From the NCBI RefSeq assembly GCF_900606115.1, contig NZ_UWPJ01000023.1:62001-126000 (forward strand): a DNA stretch of 64,000 nt, read 5' to 3'. Each line of letters begins with the position of its first letter. Positions within the stretch are counted from its first letter, which is position 1. The notes under the pieces were generated by a model. That model was not told where the DNA came from. It saw only the letters and a list, made by a program, of their open reading frames with translations, and searched no databases. The translations under genes were made by a program, and so were the position numbers. Origin of the DNA: Pigmentiphaga humi (lineage in GTDB: Bacteria > Pseudomonadota > Gammaproteobacteria > Burkholderiales > Burkholderiaceae_B). Shown one piece after another: positions 44,564-54,955 of this stretch.

Positions 44564-45450
44564 ACGATATTCACGAACAAGACATCGTCAATCTGCACGT
44601 AAGAGTGCCTACGGCCAAGCTGCTCGTGCGCGTGCGCGGCGACGGCCGCCCGGTCGTGCTGCTGCACGGGGGCGGGCCGGGCACCAGCAGCTGCGACTGG
44701 ATGGATTGCATGGCCGTCATGCCCGCGGGCCTGCAGTGCTATGCGCTCGATTTCCCCGGCTTCGGCGGCAGCGACCCGTTGCCCCAGGGCGAGGAATACG
44801 GGGGGCCGGCATTCGCCCAGGCGGCGGCCGAGTGCCTGGAGACGCTGGGCCTGGGGCCGGTGACGCTGGTCGGCCACTCCATGGGCGCGGCGGTCGCGGC
44901 CACGCTGGCGCTGCAGCGCCCCGACCTGGTCGGACACCTGGTGCTGGTTTCGCCCGGAGGGGCGTTCTATGGGTTGACCGGTTACCACTCGGCGGGCATG
45001 GGCGAGATCGCGCGCGCTGTCGAGCAACCCGACGAGGAGCGGTTGCGGGCGCTGGTGGCGCTGATGTGCGACCAGCAGCGCGGACAGGCGGGGCAGGTGG
45101 AGCGGCGCCTGCGCACTTTGGCCAATCCGGTCGTGATCGAGGTGCAGCGCACGATGCACAGCAAGCGCGCCGCTGCGTCGCCGGCCGCGGCCGAAGAGCG
45201 CGCCGCGATGGGCCGGCGCATGCGCGAGTACGCCGGTCCGGTCACGCTGGTGGCGGGCCTGGCCGAACGTTTCAATCCGGTGGAGCTGGCCGAGCGCATC
45301 CGTGAGCGGCTGCCGGCCCATGCCGGCTATCACGCGATTCCCGATGCCGGTCACAACGTGCAGTGCGATCAGCCGGAAGTCACCGCGCGCATCCTCGCCG
45401 ATGCAGCGTTCGCAGGCGCCTGGCGGGATCTCCCGGCGCCGTCTTTATAA
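44560..45450 (+). CDS. Alpha/beta-fold hydrolase, meta-cleavage-product-hydrolase-like
   Basis: A 296-residue hydrolase. The oxyanion-hole segment HGGGPGTSSCDW and the nucleophile elbow VGHSMGAAVA (Ser) are of the type seen in C-C bond hydrolases such as MhpC/BphD, and the catalytic His is in IPDAGHNVQCDQP. At the acid position, where GxxDRxxP is usual, this protein reads GLAERFNP, so Glu seems to replace Asp. Probable role: hydrolysis of an acid or ring-fission intermediate made or consumed by the flavoprotein. ATG overlaps the ferredoxin stop by 4 bases. Confidence 0.85.
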   Translation: MNDIHEQDIVNLHVRVPTAKLLVRVRGDGRPVVLLHGGGPGTSSCDWMDCMAVMPAGLQCYALDFPGFGGSDPLPQGEEYGGPAFAQAAAECLETLGLGPVTLVGHSMGAAVAATLALQRPDLVGHLVLVSPGGAFYGLTGYHSAGMGEIARAVEQPDEERLRALVALMCDQQRGQAGQVERRLRTLANPVVIEVQRTMHSKRAAASPAAAEERAAMGRRMREYAGPVTLVAGLAERFNPVELAERIRERLPAHAGYHAIPDAGHNVQCDQPEVTARILADAAFAGAWRDLPAPSL

Positions 45451-45469
45451 AAAGAGAGTGGAGGAGACA

Positions 45470-46582
45470 ATGCAGAAGAAAATGCGCGCAAGTCGCAGGT
45501 TTTCCTTAGTGTTCCTGGCTGGCTTGGCGGCGGGGGTGGCGTTCGCTGCCGACGATGTCGTGCCCACCAACGACCTGCCCAATCCCTACCGGGCCGAGAA
45601 GCCCTGGGGCAAGCTGCCCGGCGAGCGCGCCTGGGGAGCGGTCAGCGCGGTGGCGGTCGACAACGACGGCCGATCGGTGTGGGTGGGCGATCGCTGCGGT
45701 CCGCATCCCAAGACGCCGCCGGGCGTATCGGCGTTCGCCTGGGACAGCTGCGCCGAGTCCGACGCGCACCCCATCCATCACTTGAGCCCGGAGGGCGCGC
45801 CGTTGCTGAGCTTTGGCGGCGGCCGGTTCGTCTTCCCTCACAAGGTGTTCCTGGACAAGGCAGGCAACGTGTGGGTGGCCGACAACCGCAGCCCCAACGA
45901 GCGCGAGCTCAAAGCCAATCCGGCCTCGGCGGGGCGCGGCCATGCCGTCTACAAGTTCGACCGGCAGGGCAGGCTGCTGATGACGATAGGCACGCCCGGC
46001 AAGGCCGGCGATCCGCCGGAAGGGTTGAACGAACCGAACAGCATCGCCGAGGCGCCCAACGGCGACATCCTCATCTCCGAAGGCCACAGCGGGCAGGCGC
46101 CCGCCAGCGGTCCAGGCACCGTTGCGCGCATCTCGCGCTACACCAAGGACGGCAAGTACATCGGCTCGTTCGGACAATGGGGCTACGGTCCAGGCGAGTT
46201 CCGCACGCCGCACGACATCGTGTTCGATGACCAGGGCAGGCTGCTGGTGGCCGACCGCGGCAACATGCGCATTCAGGTTTTCGACGAGGCCGGCAAGTAC
46301 CTTGCCGAGTGGAAGCAATACAGCCGACCCAGCGCCATCGCGTTGGCCAACGGCAAGATCTACGTGGCCGATTCCGAGTCCAACGGCACCTATGCGCACC
46401 CGGGCTGGGAGCGAGGCATACGGGTGGGCGATTACAAAACGGGCGAAGTGCTGTATCGCATCCCGGATGTGGACAATTTCAAGGGCACCAGCTCGGCCGA
46501 AGGCGTGGCCGTCGATGCGCAGGGCAACATCTACGCGGCCGAGGTCGGGGCGCGCCAGATGGTGAAATACACCGCGAAGTAA
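45470..46582 (+). CDS. Secreted NHL-repeat (six-bladed beta-propeller) protein
   Basis: A 370-residue protein with a signal peptide (cut after VAFA/ADD) and repeated NHL blades, visible as recurring patterns: PHKVFLDKAGNVWVADN, NSIAEAPNGDILISEG, PHDIVFDDQGRLLVADRGNMRIQVFD, AIALANGKIYVADS and EGVAVDAQGNIYAAEVG. Such propellers are often lactonases or peptidyl-glycine lyase-like enzymes, or binding proteins. GGAGGAGA lies just before the ATG. Last gene of the operon; it may act on the extracellular or periplasmic substrate before uptake. Exact activity unknown. Confidence 0.85.
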   Translation: MQKKMRASRRFSLVFLAGLAAGVAFAADDVVPTNDLPNPYRAEKPWGKLPGERAWGAVSAVAVDNDGRSVWVGDRCGPHPKTPPGVSAFAWDSCAESDAHPIHHLSPEGAPLLSFGGGRFVFPHKVFLDKAGNVWVADNRSPNERELKANPASAGRGHAVYKFDRQGRLLMTIGTPGKAGDPPEGLNEPNSIAEAPNGDILISEGHSGQAPASGPGTVARISRYTKDGKYIGSFGQWGYGPGEFRTPHDIVFDDQGRLLVADRGNMRIQVFDEAGKYLAEWKQYSRPSAIALANGKIYVADSESNGTYAHPGWERGIRVGDYKTGEVLYRIPDVDNFKGTSSAEGVAVDAQGNIYAAEVGARQMVKYTAK

Positions 46583-46632
46583 GGGACCGGGGGAGGGGCT
46601 CGGGAAGCGGCGGCCCCCGCATCAAGCGGCGC

Positions 46633-47448
46633 TCAACCGAACTCGATGTCGTTGAAAACTGCCCCGTCCTGATCGATGGCGAGCCAGCCGCCGCGCGGGG
46701 CGCCGGCGTCGTCCAGGTCCCAGTCGGGCAGGACCCAGCGTTCGCAGGGCCGGCCGTCCAGTTCGAAGACGTGGCGGCCGGGCCGGTGGGTGTGTCCATG
46801 GATCATGCGGGTGACGCCGTGGGCGCGCAGCGCGGCTTCGACGGCCTGCTGGTTCACGTCCATGATGTCGGCCGCTTTGCGGCTCGTTTCGGCCATGCTG
46901 CGTTCGCGCATCTGGCGCGCCAGCGCCTGCCGCGCCGCCAGCGGCTGGGCCAGGAACTGCGCCTGCCACTGCGGATTGCGCACCATCGCCCGGAATTGCT
47001 GGTAGGCCACGTCGTCCGTACAGAACTCGTCGCCGTGCGACAGCAGGAACGCGCCGCAGTCGGTGCCGAGCACGGCCGGCGCGATCAGGCGCCGGGTGCC
47101 GGTGGCCTGGGCGAGCCGTTCGCCCATCAGGAAGTCGCGGTTGCCCGTGCCGAGATAGACCGGAATGCGGGAGGAGACCCCGCGCAGTCCTTCCACGATC
47201 TCTTGCAGCCAGGTGGCGCCGGCCTCGATTTCATCGTCGCCCACCCAGGCGTCGAAAATATCGCCCGGCAGCAGCAGCGCCGACGCCTGCTCGGCGGCCG
47301 CCTGCAGGAACGCCAGGAAAGCCTCGCGCGTGGCGGCGCTCTCGGCGCTCAGATGCATGTCCGAAGCCAGCCACACCGGACCGGAGAAAGAGAGACGCGA
47401 ATGGGAAGCCGCGGGAGCAGCCGTTTCGGACGGAACTGTAGTCGACAA
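46633..47448 (-). CDS. lpxH: UDP-2,3-diacylglucosamine diphosphatase
   Basis: A 271-residue metallophosphoesterase cleaving UDP-2,3-diacylglucosamine to lipid X in lipid A synthesis. Metal-binding motifs in order: WLASDMHLSAES, LLPGDIFDAWVGDD, GTGNRDFLMGERLA, LLSHGDEFCTDD and IHGHTHRPGRH. I start at TTG 47448 (MSTTVPSETA), which gives a length near other LpxH; the open frame continues to 47532, but that part is derived from the adjacent repeat. Start uncertain. Same strand as, and downstream of, the two cyclophilin genes. Confidence 0.92.
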   Translation of the reverse strand: MSTTVPSETAAPAASHSRLSFSGPVWLASDMHLSAESAATREAFLAFLQAAAEQASALLLPGDIFDAWVGDDEIEAGATWLQEIVEGLRGVSSRIPVYLGTGNRDFLMGERLAQATGTRRLIAPAVLGTDCGAFLLSHGDEFCTDDVAYQQFRAMVRNPQWQAQFLAQPLAARQALARQMRERSMAETSRKAADIMDVNQQAVEAALRAHGVTRMIHGHTHRPGRHVFELDGRPCERWVLPDWDLDDAGAPRGGWLAIDQDGAVFNDIEFG

Positions 47449-47522
47449 AATATGCTCGATGAAGAAACGCGGAACCGCGGAAGGGAGCCCGGCGACCTGC
47501 TCATAGAACGGTTGCCCTTCAT

Positions 47523-47606
47523 CCCCGGGCACAGCGGATCCGGCTTTGCCGGTCCGCCAGTGCCGCCCCTTGAGGGGCGCGGCGTAGCCGCGTAGGGGTG
47601 GGCTTT
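47523..47606 (+). repeat. GC-rich multi-hairpin intergenic repeat, copy C
   Basis: Carries GGATCCGGCTTTGCCGG, TCCGCCAGTGCCGCCCC, TTGAGGGGC and GGCGTAGCCGCGTAGGGG. Compensating base changes keep the second and third hairpins. Located between ppiB and lpxH. Confidence 0.85.
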
Positions 47607-47610
47607 CCTT

Positions 47611-47664
47611 CCAGTCCGCCAGTGCCGCCCCCTGGGGGGCCCGCGTAAGCGGGTACGGGGGGGC
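47611..47664 (+). repeat. Truncated intergenic repeat, copy D in tandem with C
   Basis: Begins at AGTCCGCCAGTGCCGCCCCCTGGGGGGC and continues through CCGCGTAAGCGGGTACGGGGGGG, lacking the first hairpin. It lies 4 bases after copy C and 14 bases from the ppiB stop on the minus strand. Confidence 0.8.
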
Positions 47665-47678
47665 TATCTACCGGGGGG

Positions 47679-48179
47679 TCAGACCATTTCAGCCTTGGTA
47701 ATGACCACGTCCTCGAGCGGGACGTCCTGATGGCCGGCGCGGCTGCCTGTGCGCACGCCCTTGATCTTGTCGACCACGTCCGTGCCTTCCACGACCTTGC
47801 CGAACACAGCATAGCCCCAGCCTTGCGGAGTGGGCGACGAGAAGTTGAGGAAGTCGTTGTCGACGACGTTGATGAAGAATTGCGCGGTGGCCGAATGCGG
47901 CGCGTTGGTGCGTGCCATGGCGACGGTGTAGCGCTGGTTCTTCAGGCCGTTGCCGGCCTCGTTGTCGATCGCGGCCTGGGTCGGCTTTTGCGACATGCCG
48001 GGCTCGAAACCGCCGCCCTGGATCATGAAATTGCCGATCACGCGGTGGAAGATCGTGTTGTCGTAGTGGCCGGCGTTGACGTAGGAGACGAAGTTCTCGA
48101 CGGTCTTGGGTGCTTTGTCGGCGTCCAGTTCCAGGCCGATCAGGCCGTGGTTGGTGTGCAGGTTGACGCGGGTAGTCAT
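47679..48179 (-). CDS. ppiB: Cytoplasmic peptidyl-prolyl cis-trans isomerase B
   Basis: A 166-residue cyclophilin without a signal peptide. It has the catalytic-site segment [38 protein letters not shown] and [20 protein letters not shown] typical of bacterial cyclophilins. It catalyses proline isomerisation during protein folding. The start overlaps the ppiA stop by 4 bases, and the two proteins are close paralogs, suggesting tandem duplication with different destinations. Confidence 0.95.
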   Translation of the reverse strand: MTTRVNLHTNHGLIGLELDADKAPKTVENFVSYVNAGHYDNTIFHRVIGNFMIQGGGFEPGMSQKPTQAAIDNEAGNGLKNQRYTVAMARTNAPHSATAQFFINVVDNDFLNFSSPTPQGWGYAVFGKVVEGTDVVDKIKGVRTGSRAGHQDVPLEDVVITKAEMV

Positions 48180-48742
48180 TTGTTCAGGACCTCTGCTTTC
48201 TGAATCACGATGGGTTGGACGGGGACGTCGGCGTGCGGCCCCCGTGTGGTGGTGGGCACGGACCGGATCTTGTCGACCACGTCCTTGCCCTGGACCACCT
48301 TGCCGAATACCGCATAGCCCCAGCCTTGGGCGGTGGCGGCGCGATAGTTCAGGAAATCGTTGTCGGCGACGTTGATGAAGAATTGCGCCGAGGCCGAATG
48401 CGGGTCGGGCGTACGCGCCATGCTTACGGTATAGGCAGTGTTTTTCAAGCCATTTGAGGCTTCGTTACGTATGCCCGGGCGCGTGGGCTTCTCTTTCATG
48501 TCGGCGGTGAAGCCGCCGCCCTGGATCATGAAGCTGCCGATCACGCGGTGGAAAATCGTGCCGTCGTAGTGGCCGTCCCGCACGTATTGCAGGAAGTTGG
48601 CCACGGTGGCGGGCGCGCGGGCATCGTCCAGTTCGAGCACGATGCGTCCGGCGCTGGTCTGCAGCGCCACCTGCGGCGCGGCCATGGCGGCCGGCGCGGC
48701 CAGTGCGGCGGCCAGCGCAAGGCTGGAGAAAAACAGTTTCAT
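48176..48742 (-). CDS. ppiA: Periplasmic peptidyl-prolyl cis-trans isomerase A
   Basis: A 188-residue cyclophilin with a signal peptide ([21 protein letters not shown]) and the same catalytic core as its neighbour ([38 protein letters not shown]). It should act on exported proteins in the periplasm. It overlaps the preceding TPR gene by 4 bases and ppiB by 4 bases, forming a small three-gene unit. Confidence 0.95.
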   Translation of the reverse strand: MKLFFSSLALAAALAAPAAMAAPQVALQTSAGRIVLELDDARAPATVANFLQYVRDGHYDGTIFHRVIGSFMIQGGGFTADMKEKPTRPGIRNEASNGLKNTAYTVSMARTPDPHSASAQFFINVADNDFLNYRAATAQGWGYAVFGKVVQGKDVVDKIRSVPTTTRGPHADVPVQPIVIQKAEVLNK

Positions 48743-49491
48743 CGGGGATTCCGGTTCGAGGGTTCGGCGGGAGCGGACGGTTCGAGCAGCTTGCGGGTGT
48801 CGGCTTCCTTGCGGGCCGCGCCGGTATCGGCGGGATTCAGTTTGCCGGCCGTGCCGTACGAGCGCGCCGCCAGCATCATATACAAATCGCCCAGGTTCTC
48901 GCGCGCGACGGCGTAGTCGGGCGCGGTGCGGATCGCCATTTCCAGCGCGACCTTGGCCTGGTCCAGCCGGCCGTCGGCCACTTCCAGCGCCGCCAGGTTG
49001 TTCCAGGGCTCGGGCAGTTCGGGGAAGCGCTGGGTCATGTCCTGGTAGACCGCCTTGGCCTCGTCGCGCCGGCCCAGTTGCGCCAGTGCCCGGCCTTTGA
49101 GGAACAGCAGCTGCGCATTGACGGAGTCGGGCGATTTCTCGCGGTCGGCATCCAGCTGGCGGTCGATCTCGGCCAGGGCGTCGGCGGCCTGGTTCTGGTC
49201 GATCTGGCGCTCCAGGCGCTCGGCCATCGCGCGCTTGGACTCCGGCAGGCGGGTGTCCACGCCGGGCTTGAGCGCTTCGAGCAGGTTGCTCAGCCAGGGG
49301 ATGTCGCCGGCGGAAGAGGGGGCCAGCACCGGCGGCGTGGCCGTGGTGGTCTGGGCGGAAAGGCCGGCGGGCGCAAGGACGGCGGCCAGCGCCGCGGCGG
49401 CCGCGAGACCCTGACAGGCCCGGCCCATGGCGGAAAAACGTGCGTTGGTGGTGGCCAAACGGATTCTGCCTTTCGGTGGGGGAGACGCCAT
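48739..49491 (-). CDS. Exported TPR-repeat protein
   Basis: A 250-residue protein with an N-terminal export signal (hydrophobic core LAAAAALAAVLAPAGLSA) and TPR repeats around LLFLKGRALAQLGRRDEAKAVYQDM and PEPWNNLAALEVADGRLDQAKVALEMAI. TPR domains mediate protein contacts; the coupling to ppiA suggests a role in periplasmic protein assembly, which is inference. The first Met gives a 21-residue basic leader; a second Met at 49428 (MGRACQG) would make a more standard signal peptide and may be the true start. Divergent from cysS. Confidence 0.75.
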   Translation of the reverse strand: MASPPPKGRIRLATTNARFSAMGRACQGLAAAAALAAVLAPAGLSAQTTTATPPVLAPSSAGDIPWLSNLLEALKPGVDTRLPESKRAMAERLERQIDQNQAADALAEIDRQLDADREKSPDSVNAQLLFLKGRALAQLGRRDEAKAVYQDMTQRFPELPEPWNNLAALEVADGRLDQAKVALEMAIRTAPDYAVARENLGDLYMMLAARSYGTAGKLNPADTGAARKEADTRKLLEPSAPAEPSNRNPR

Positions 49492-49514
49492 CCGCGCGGA
49501 ATCGCGCTCCCGGT

Positions 49515-49523
49515 TGATATAAT
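49515..49523 (+). promoter_or_regulatory. Extended -10 promoter of cysS
   Basis: TGATATAAT is an exact extended -10 element (TGnTATAAT), about 70 bp before the cysS ATG, in the gap between divergent genes. No good -35 is visible upstream, as is common for extended -10 promoters. Confidence 0.6.
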
Positions 49524-49592
49524 TCGGTCCGATTTTAGCCCCGGTCGTGCCCGCACCCGCCGGGGCTTCACGTTTTCAGCCGGCAACCGCTC

Positions 49593-50975
<1,383 letters not shown>

Positions 50976-50996
50976 GTGCCGCGAACCGGATATCCG

Positions 50997-51689
50997 ATGT
51001 TGGAAATGAAGTCTCAAGCAATGGCCGATGCCGGCGCGCCCCTGGCCGCCTGCTTCGTAGCCGGAACCGACAAGCCGGCCTACTGGGATGCCGCGGTGAC
51101 CCACCTGGTCAAGCGCGACCGCATCCTCAAGAAGCTGATCCCGCAACACCCCGAGGTCCATCTGCTGTCCCGGGGCGAGCCTTTCGTTACGCTGGCGCGC
51201 GCCATCGTCGGCCAGCAGATCTCGGTCCGCGCCGCCGACGCGGTATGGGCGCGCAGCCTGGATACCTGCGGCGGCAGCCTGACGCCGCAGGCCGTGGCGC
51301 ATGCCGGGCTGCCGGGCTTGCGCGCCTCCGGGCTGTCGCAGCGCAAGGCCGAGTACCTGCTCGACCTGGCGGCGCACTTCCGGCAGGACCTGGTGCATCC
51401 GGCCCTGTGGGCCGAGATGGACGACGAGGCCGTCATCGCCGAGCTGACCGCGATCCGCGGCATCGGGCGCTGGACAGCCGAGATGTTCCTGATCTTTAAT
51501 CTGCGGCGGCCGGACATTCTGCCGCTGGACGACGTGGGCCTGCTGCGCGCCATTTCGCTGCATTATTTCAGCGGGGAACCCGTGTCCCGCTTCGAAGCGC
51601 GCGAAGTGGCCCAGGCCTGGAAACCCTGGTGTACCGTCGCAACCTGGTATCTGTGGCGCAGCCTGGATCCTGTTCCCGTGGAGTACTGA
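50997..51689 (+). CDS. DNA-3-methyladenine glycosylase II (AlkA-type)
   Basis: A helix-hairpin-helix DNA glycosylase of about 230 residues that removes alkylated bases. The HhH-GPD core reads [34 protein letters not shown], given here as [14 protein letters not shown] plus the catalytic Asp in [25 protein letters not shown] is the typical upstream helix. It lacks the N-terminal AlkA domain of E. coli (282 residues). Start ATG 50997; a GTG at 50976 with AAGG upstream is also possible. Its TGA overlaps the accA ATG by one base. Confidence 0.9.
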   Translation: MLEMKSQAMADAGAPLAACFVAGTDKPAYWDAAVTHLVKRDRILKKLIPQHPEVHLLSRGEPFVTLARAIVGQQISVRAADAVWARSLDTCGGSLTPQAVAHAGLPGLRASGLSQRKAEYLLDLAAHFRQDLVHPALWAEMDDEAVIAELTAIRGIGRWTAEMFLIFNLRRPDILPLDDVGLLRAISLHYFSGEPVSRFEAREVAQAWKPWCTVATWYLWRSLDPVPVEY

Positions 51690-52654
51690 TGCGCAACGCA
51701 TTTCTTGAATTCGAACAACCCCTGGCCGAACTCGAAGGGAAAATCGAGGAACTGCGCTTTGTGCAAGCCGATTCCGCCGTCGATATCTCCGAGGAAATCA
51801 GCCGCCTTCAGCAGAAAAGCCAGACGCTGGCCAAGGAAATCTATTCCAAGCTGACGCCCTGGCAGACCGCGCTGGTGGCGCGCCATCCGCAGCGCCCCTA
51901 TACGCTGGACTACGTGCGCGACATCTTCACCGACTTCCATGAGCTGCACGGCGACCGCATGTTCGCCGACGACCGCTCCATCGTGGGCGGCCTGGCGCGC
52001 TTCAACGGCACGCCGTGCATGGTGATCGGGCACCAGAAAGGCCGCGACACCAAGGAGCGCGCCGTGCGCAACTTCGGCATGCCCAAGCCCGAGGGCTATC
52101 GCAAGGCGCTGCGCCTGATGCGGCTGGCCGAGAAATTCGGCATGCCGGTGTTCACCTTTGTCGATACCCCGGGCGCCTATCCCGGCATCGATGCCGAGGC
52201 GCGTGGCCAGTCCGAGGCCATCGGCCACAACTTGTTCGCCATGGCCGAATTGCAAGTGCCCATCGTCGCCACCATCATCGGCGAAGGCGGCTCGGGCGGC
52301 GCGCTGGCCATTGCGGTGGCCGACAGCGTGCTGATGCTGCAATACGCCACCTATTCGGTGATCTCGCCCGAAGGCTGCGCCTCCATTCTGTGGCGCAGCC
52401 AGGAAAAGGCCTCCGAGGCCGCCGAGGTGCTGGGCATCACAGCCCACCGCCTGAAGGCCCTGGGCCTGGTGGACAGGATCGTCAACGAGCCGGTCGGCGG
52501 AGCGCACCGCGACCCCAAGCACATGGCGCAATTGCTCAAGCGCGCGCTGGCGGACGCGTTTCGGCACTTCCAGGGCGTCAAGTCGGGCGATCTCGTGACC
52601 ACGCGCCTGGAACGCATCATGGCTTATGGCCGCTTCAAGGAAACCGTAGGATAA
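51689..52654 (+). CDS. accA: Acetyl-CoA carboxylase, carboxyltransferase subunit alpha
   Basis: A 321-residue subunit that with AccD moves CO2 from carboxybiotin to acetyl-CoA, the committing step of fatty-acid synthesis. Seen: the N-terminal coiled segment [80 protein letters not shown] and [14 protein letters not shown]. Length is as expected. Intergenic repeat copy E begins two bases after its stop. Confidence 0.97.
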   Translation: MRNAFLEFEQPLAELEGKIEELRFVQADSAVDISEEISRLQQKSQTLAKEIYSKLTPWQTALVARHPQRPYTLDYVRDIFTDFHELHGDRMFADDRSIVGGLARFNGTPCMVIGHQKGRDTKERAVRNFGMPKPEGYRKALRLMRLAEKFGMPVFTFVDTPGAYPGIDAEARGQSEAIGHNLFAMAELQVPIVATIIGEGGSGGALAIAVADSVLMLQYATYSVISPEGCASILWRSQEKASEAAEVLGITAHRLKALGLVDRIVNEPVGGAHRDPKHMAQLLKRALADAFRHFQGVKSGDLVTTRLERIMAYGRFKETVG

Positions 52655-52655
52655 G

Positions 52656-52738
52656 CCCACCCCCTACCCGCTACGCGGGCCCCCTCAAGGGGGCGGCGCT
52701 GGCGGACCGGCGGAGCCGGATCCGCGGCGCCCTGGGTT
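52656..52738 (-). repeat. GC-rich multi-hairpin intergenic repeat, copy E (inverted)
   Basis: Read on the minus strand it has the same order as copies A-C (GGATCCGGCTCCGCCGGTCC, GCCAGCGCCGCCCCC, TTGAGGGGG, CCCGCGTAGCGGGTAGGGGG). The inversion matches the opposite direction of the gene it follows (accA, plus strand), so the orientation relative to transcription is conserved. Confidence 0.85.
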
Positions 52739-52798
52739 ATGCCCTTACAGCTTGGCAGGATTGAGAGGAAGCCGGATCAGATATGGTTTTTTATTCAT

Positions 52799-54199
52799 AT
52801 GGATCCTGACATCGCCGCCCTGCATGCGTCCGAACTTCTGGAGCGGGCGCTCGACGGTCTGCCGCCGCTGGCCGCGCCCGTCGCGGTTGCGCTGAGCGCG
52901 GGGCCGGATTCCGCCGCGCTGGCGATCAAGGCGGCGGGTTGGGCGCGGCGCCGGGGCCTGCCGCTGTTGCTGTTCCACGTGCATCACGGCCTGCATCCCG
53001 ATGCGGACGCCTGGGCGGCGCGCGCCGGCGACCTGGCGCAACGCCTCGGGCTGGAGCTGCGCATGCGCCGGGTGGCGGTGGACCCGCATGACCCCGCCGG
53101 GATCGAAGCCGCCGCGCGCGCCGCGCGCTACGAGGCGCTGGCCGGGCTGGCCACCGAGGCCGGCGTGGCCGCCATTCTGCTCGCCCATCACCTCGACGAC
53201 CAGGCCGAGACCGTCCTGCTGAGGCTGCTGCGCGGCGCGGGTCCGGACGGCATGGGCGCCATGGCCGGCGAGACCGTGCGGGACGGGATTCGTTACCTGC
53301 GCCCCTGGCTAGGCGTGCCCAGAAGTCGGATACTGGCGTTCATGCAGGCCTACACGGCGCAAACCGGGTTTGCGGCGGTGCAGGACCCCAGCAACCTCGA
53401 CGCCCGCCATGCGCGCGGCGTCCTGCGCGCAGCGGTTCTGCCCGCCGTCGAGCGCCACTGGCCGGGCTATCGCACGACCCTGGAGCGCTTTGCGCGGCGG
53501 TCGGCCGAGGCGGCGGCCTTGCTCAGGGAGATCGCGCAGTCCGACCTGGACGCCATCCAGGAAATGTGCCCCCCCTATGGCAATGCCTTGCGCCTGTCGG
53601 GGCTGAACCGTCTGGCGCCGGCGCGCCGGGCCATGGCGCTGAGGCTTTGGCTGGCGGGGCGCGGGATCGCTGCGCCGTCCGAGGCCCGTTTGCGGGAAAT
53701 GGTGCGCCAACTGGCCGATGCCGCGCAGGACAGGCAATTGCTGCTGCGGCATGGCGGCTGGCAGGTGCGCCGCTATCGGGATCATGTCATCGTGGACAGC
53801 AGGAACAAACCGCCGTCGGCGCAGGCCGGCAGCATCGAGTTCAGGTGGTCGGGCGAAGTGTCCGTGGCGCTGCCCGACATGGGCGGAACGTTGCTGTTCG
53901 CCAGCGCTGCGACCGGCATCGACCCGGCGTGGCTGCGCGATACCGGGCTCACGCTGCGCATGCGCCGGGGGCGCGAGCGCCTGAAGACGAGCGCGCAAGG
54001 CTCCAGCCGCAGTCTCAAGAACCTCTACCAGGAGCGCGGCATACCCAGCTGGGAGCGCGAACGCCTGCCATTGTTGTACCGGGGCGACGTGCTGGTCTTC
54101 GCGGCCGGACTGGGCGTCGATGCGCGGATGCCGCAGGCCTCGCCCGGCATCCGCCTCGAATGGCAGGCGGATCATCCCGGCGCTACCGTGACGTCCTGA
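52799..54199 (+). CDS. tilS: tRNA(Ile)-lysidine synthase
   Basis: A 466-residue enzyme that adds lysine to C34 of the minor tRNA-Ile, changing its codon from AUG to AUA. The N-terminal PP-loop ATP site is VALSAGPDSAALAIKAA (usual SGGxDS with Gly to Ala), followed by FHVHHGLHPDADAWAARAGDLA and LLAHHLDDQAETVLLRLLRGAGPDG, both classic TilS motifs; the C-terminal domain contains LKNLYQERGIPSWERERLPLLY. Start ATG 52799 is chosen because the upstream open frame overlaps the repeat. It follows accA as in many betaproteobacteria. Confidence 0.95.
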   Translation: MDPDIAALHASELLERALDGLPPLAAPVAVALSAGPDSAALAIKAAGWARRRGLPLLLFHVHHGLHPDADAWAARAGDLAQRLGLELRMRRVAVDPHDPAGIEAAARAARYEALAGLATEAGVAAILLAHHLDDQAETVLLRLLRGAGPDGMGAMAGETVRDGIRYLRPWLGVPRSRILAFMQAYTAQTGFAAVQDPSNLDARHARGVLRAAVLPAVERHWPGYRTTLERFARRSAEAAALLREIAQSDLDAIQEMCPPYGNALRLSGLNRLAPARRAMALRLWLAGRGIAAPSEARLREMVRQLADAAQDRQLLLRHGGWQVRRYRDHVIVDSRNKPPSAQAGSIEFRWSGEVSVALPDMGGTLLFASAATGIDPAWLRDTGLTLRMRRGRERLKTSAQGSSRSLKNLYQERGIPSWERERLPLLYRGDVLVFAAGLGVDARMPQASPGIRLEWQADHPGATVTS

Positions 54200-54415
54200 C
54201 GACAAACCTGGCCGTTTTCAGGCATTGCGCAACAGATGCCCGGGAAACGGCCGGTGTCGGCCTGGCAAGCAGGCCGAATTGGCGAGGGCGCTTTCAGAAT
54301 CCACTGAAAGTGCCATCCGGCATCAGCCCGGCTTCGTGTCAGTCTGCATCCACAGCAGCCTCGACGGCAAGATATAAGGTCGAAGCGGTTCACGCAGGGA
54401 GGGGAGAGGCGGCAG
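54200..54415. other. Intergenic region before the sigma-factor remnant
   Basis: 216 bp between tilS and the decayed sigma gene. I recognise no gene or clear promoter. GGGAGGGGAGAGG just before 54416 is a good ribosome-binding site left from the former gene. Confidence 0.3.
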
Positions 54416-54766
54416 ATGAACGACATCCCTTCCGACCCGTCATTCTCCGAAATGCGTCCTCGCCTCGTCCGTCTTGCGTACCGGATGCTTGGCTCGGTCA
54501 CGGATGCCGAGCGGCAAGGTGCCTGCCTCGACACGTCCGCTGATCAGCATCGCAGAGGTAATCGCGCGCCATGCCCAGCTTGCACGGGGATTCATCAAGT
54601 CCCCTTAGCTTGGTCCGGTATGCGGTGATCGATGGACTTCCCGGTTTCGTCACCATCGAGAGGTGCGGGATCGTGCAGACCACCGCTTTGCAGATAGAGA
54701 GGAGGAGAATCGCCGCCAAGAAACCCGGACAAGCTGAGGAACTTGGGTAGTTCTGCGATGCAATAG
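54416..54766 (+). pseudogene. Decayed ECF sigma factor (SigJ/ECF41-like), internally deleted and frameshifted
   Basis: The first 32 codons after a strong ribosome site read MNDIPSDPSF...RPRLVRLAYRMLGSVTDAE, the start of sigma region 2 of SigJ-type factors. Homology then stops. From about 54610 another frame gives GLPGFVTIERCGIVQTTALQIE...RIAA, and from 54719 a third piece, back in the first frame, gives RNPDKLRNLGSSAMQ and a stop; these are the end of the SnoaL-like C-terminal domain of the same family. Most of regions 2 and 4 (roughly 200 residues) is missing and at least one further frameshift exists. A full gene would be about 290-300 codons. Not functional. Confidence 0.75.
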
Positions 54767-54955
54767 AAGCCGCGAAGTATGCCCGCGGGTGGAGCGCTTG
54801 AAGGCCGTTTCCTGAGAATGGCCGCAAGGTGGAGCTGACCGAGCCTTTCCGCCATGCGTATGTAGTAACCCGCTTGGGCAAACCCATGCATTTGACGCAT
54901 CCGGATGCGGTGGCCGGGACTAAGGTGGACCCTCCCTTGTTGACGCGAGTCCACC
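54767..54955. other. Intergenic region between two pseudogenes
   Basis: 189 bp with no recognised gene. GTGGAC ... GTCCAC (about 54927-54956) forms a 6-bp inverted repeat just before the next start codon. Confidence 0.3.

Noticed and set aside
47440-47532. Longer LpxH start at 47532
   Set aside because: The extra N-terminal residues are translated from intergenic DNA adjoining the repeat and are not expected in LpxH.
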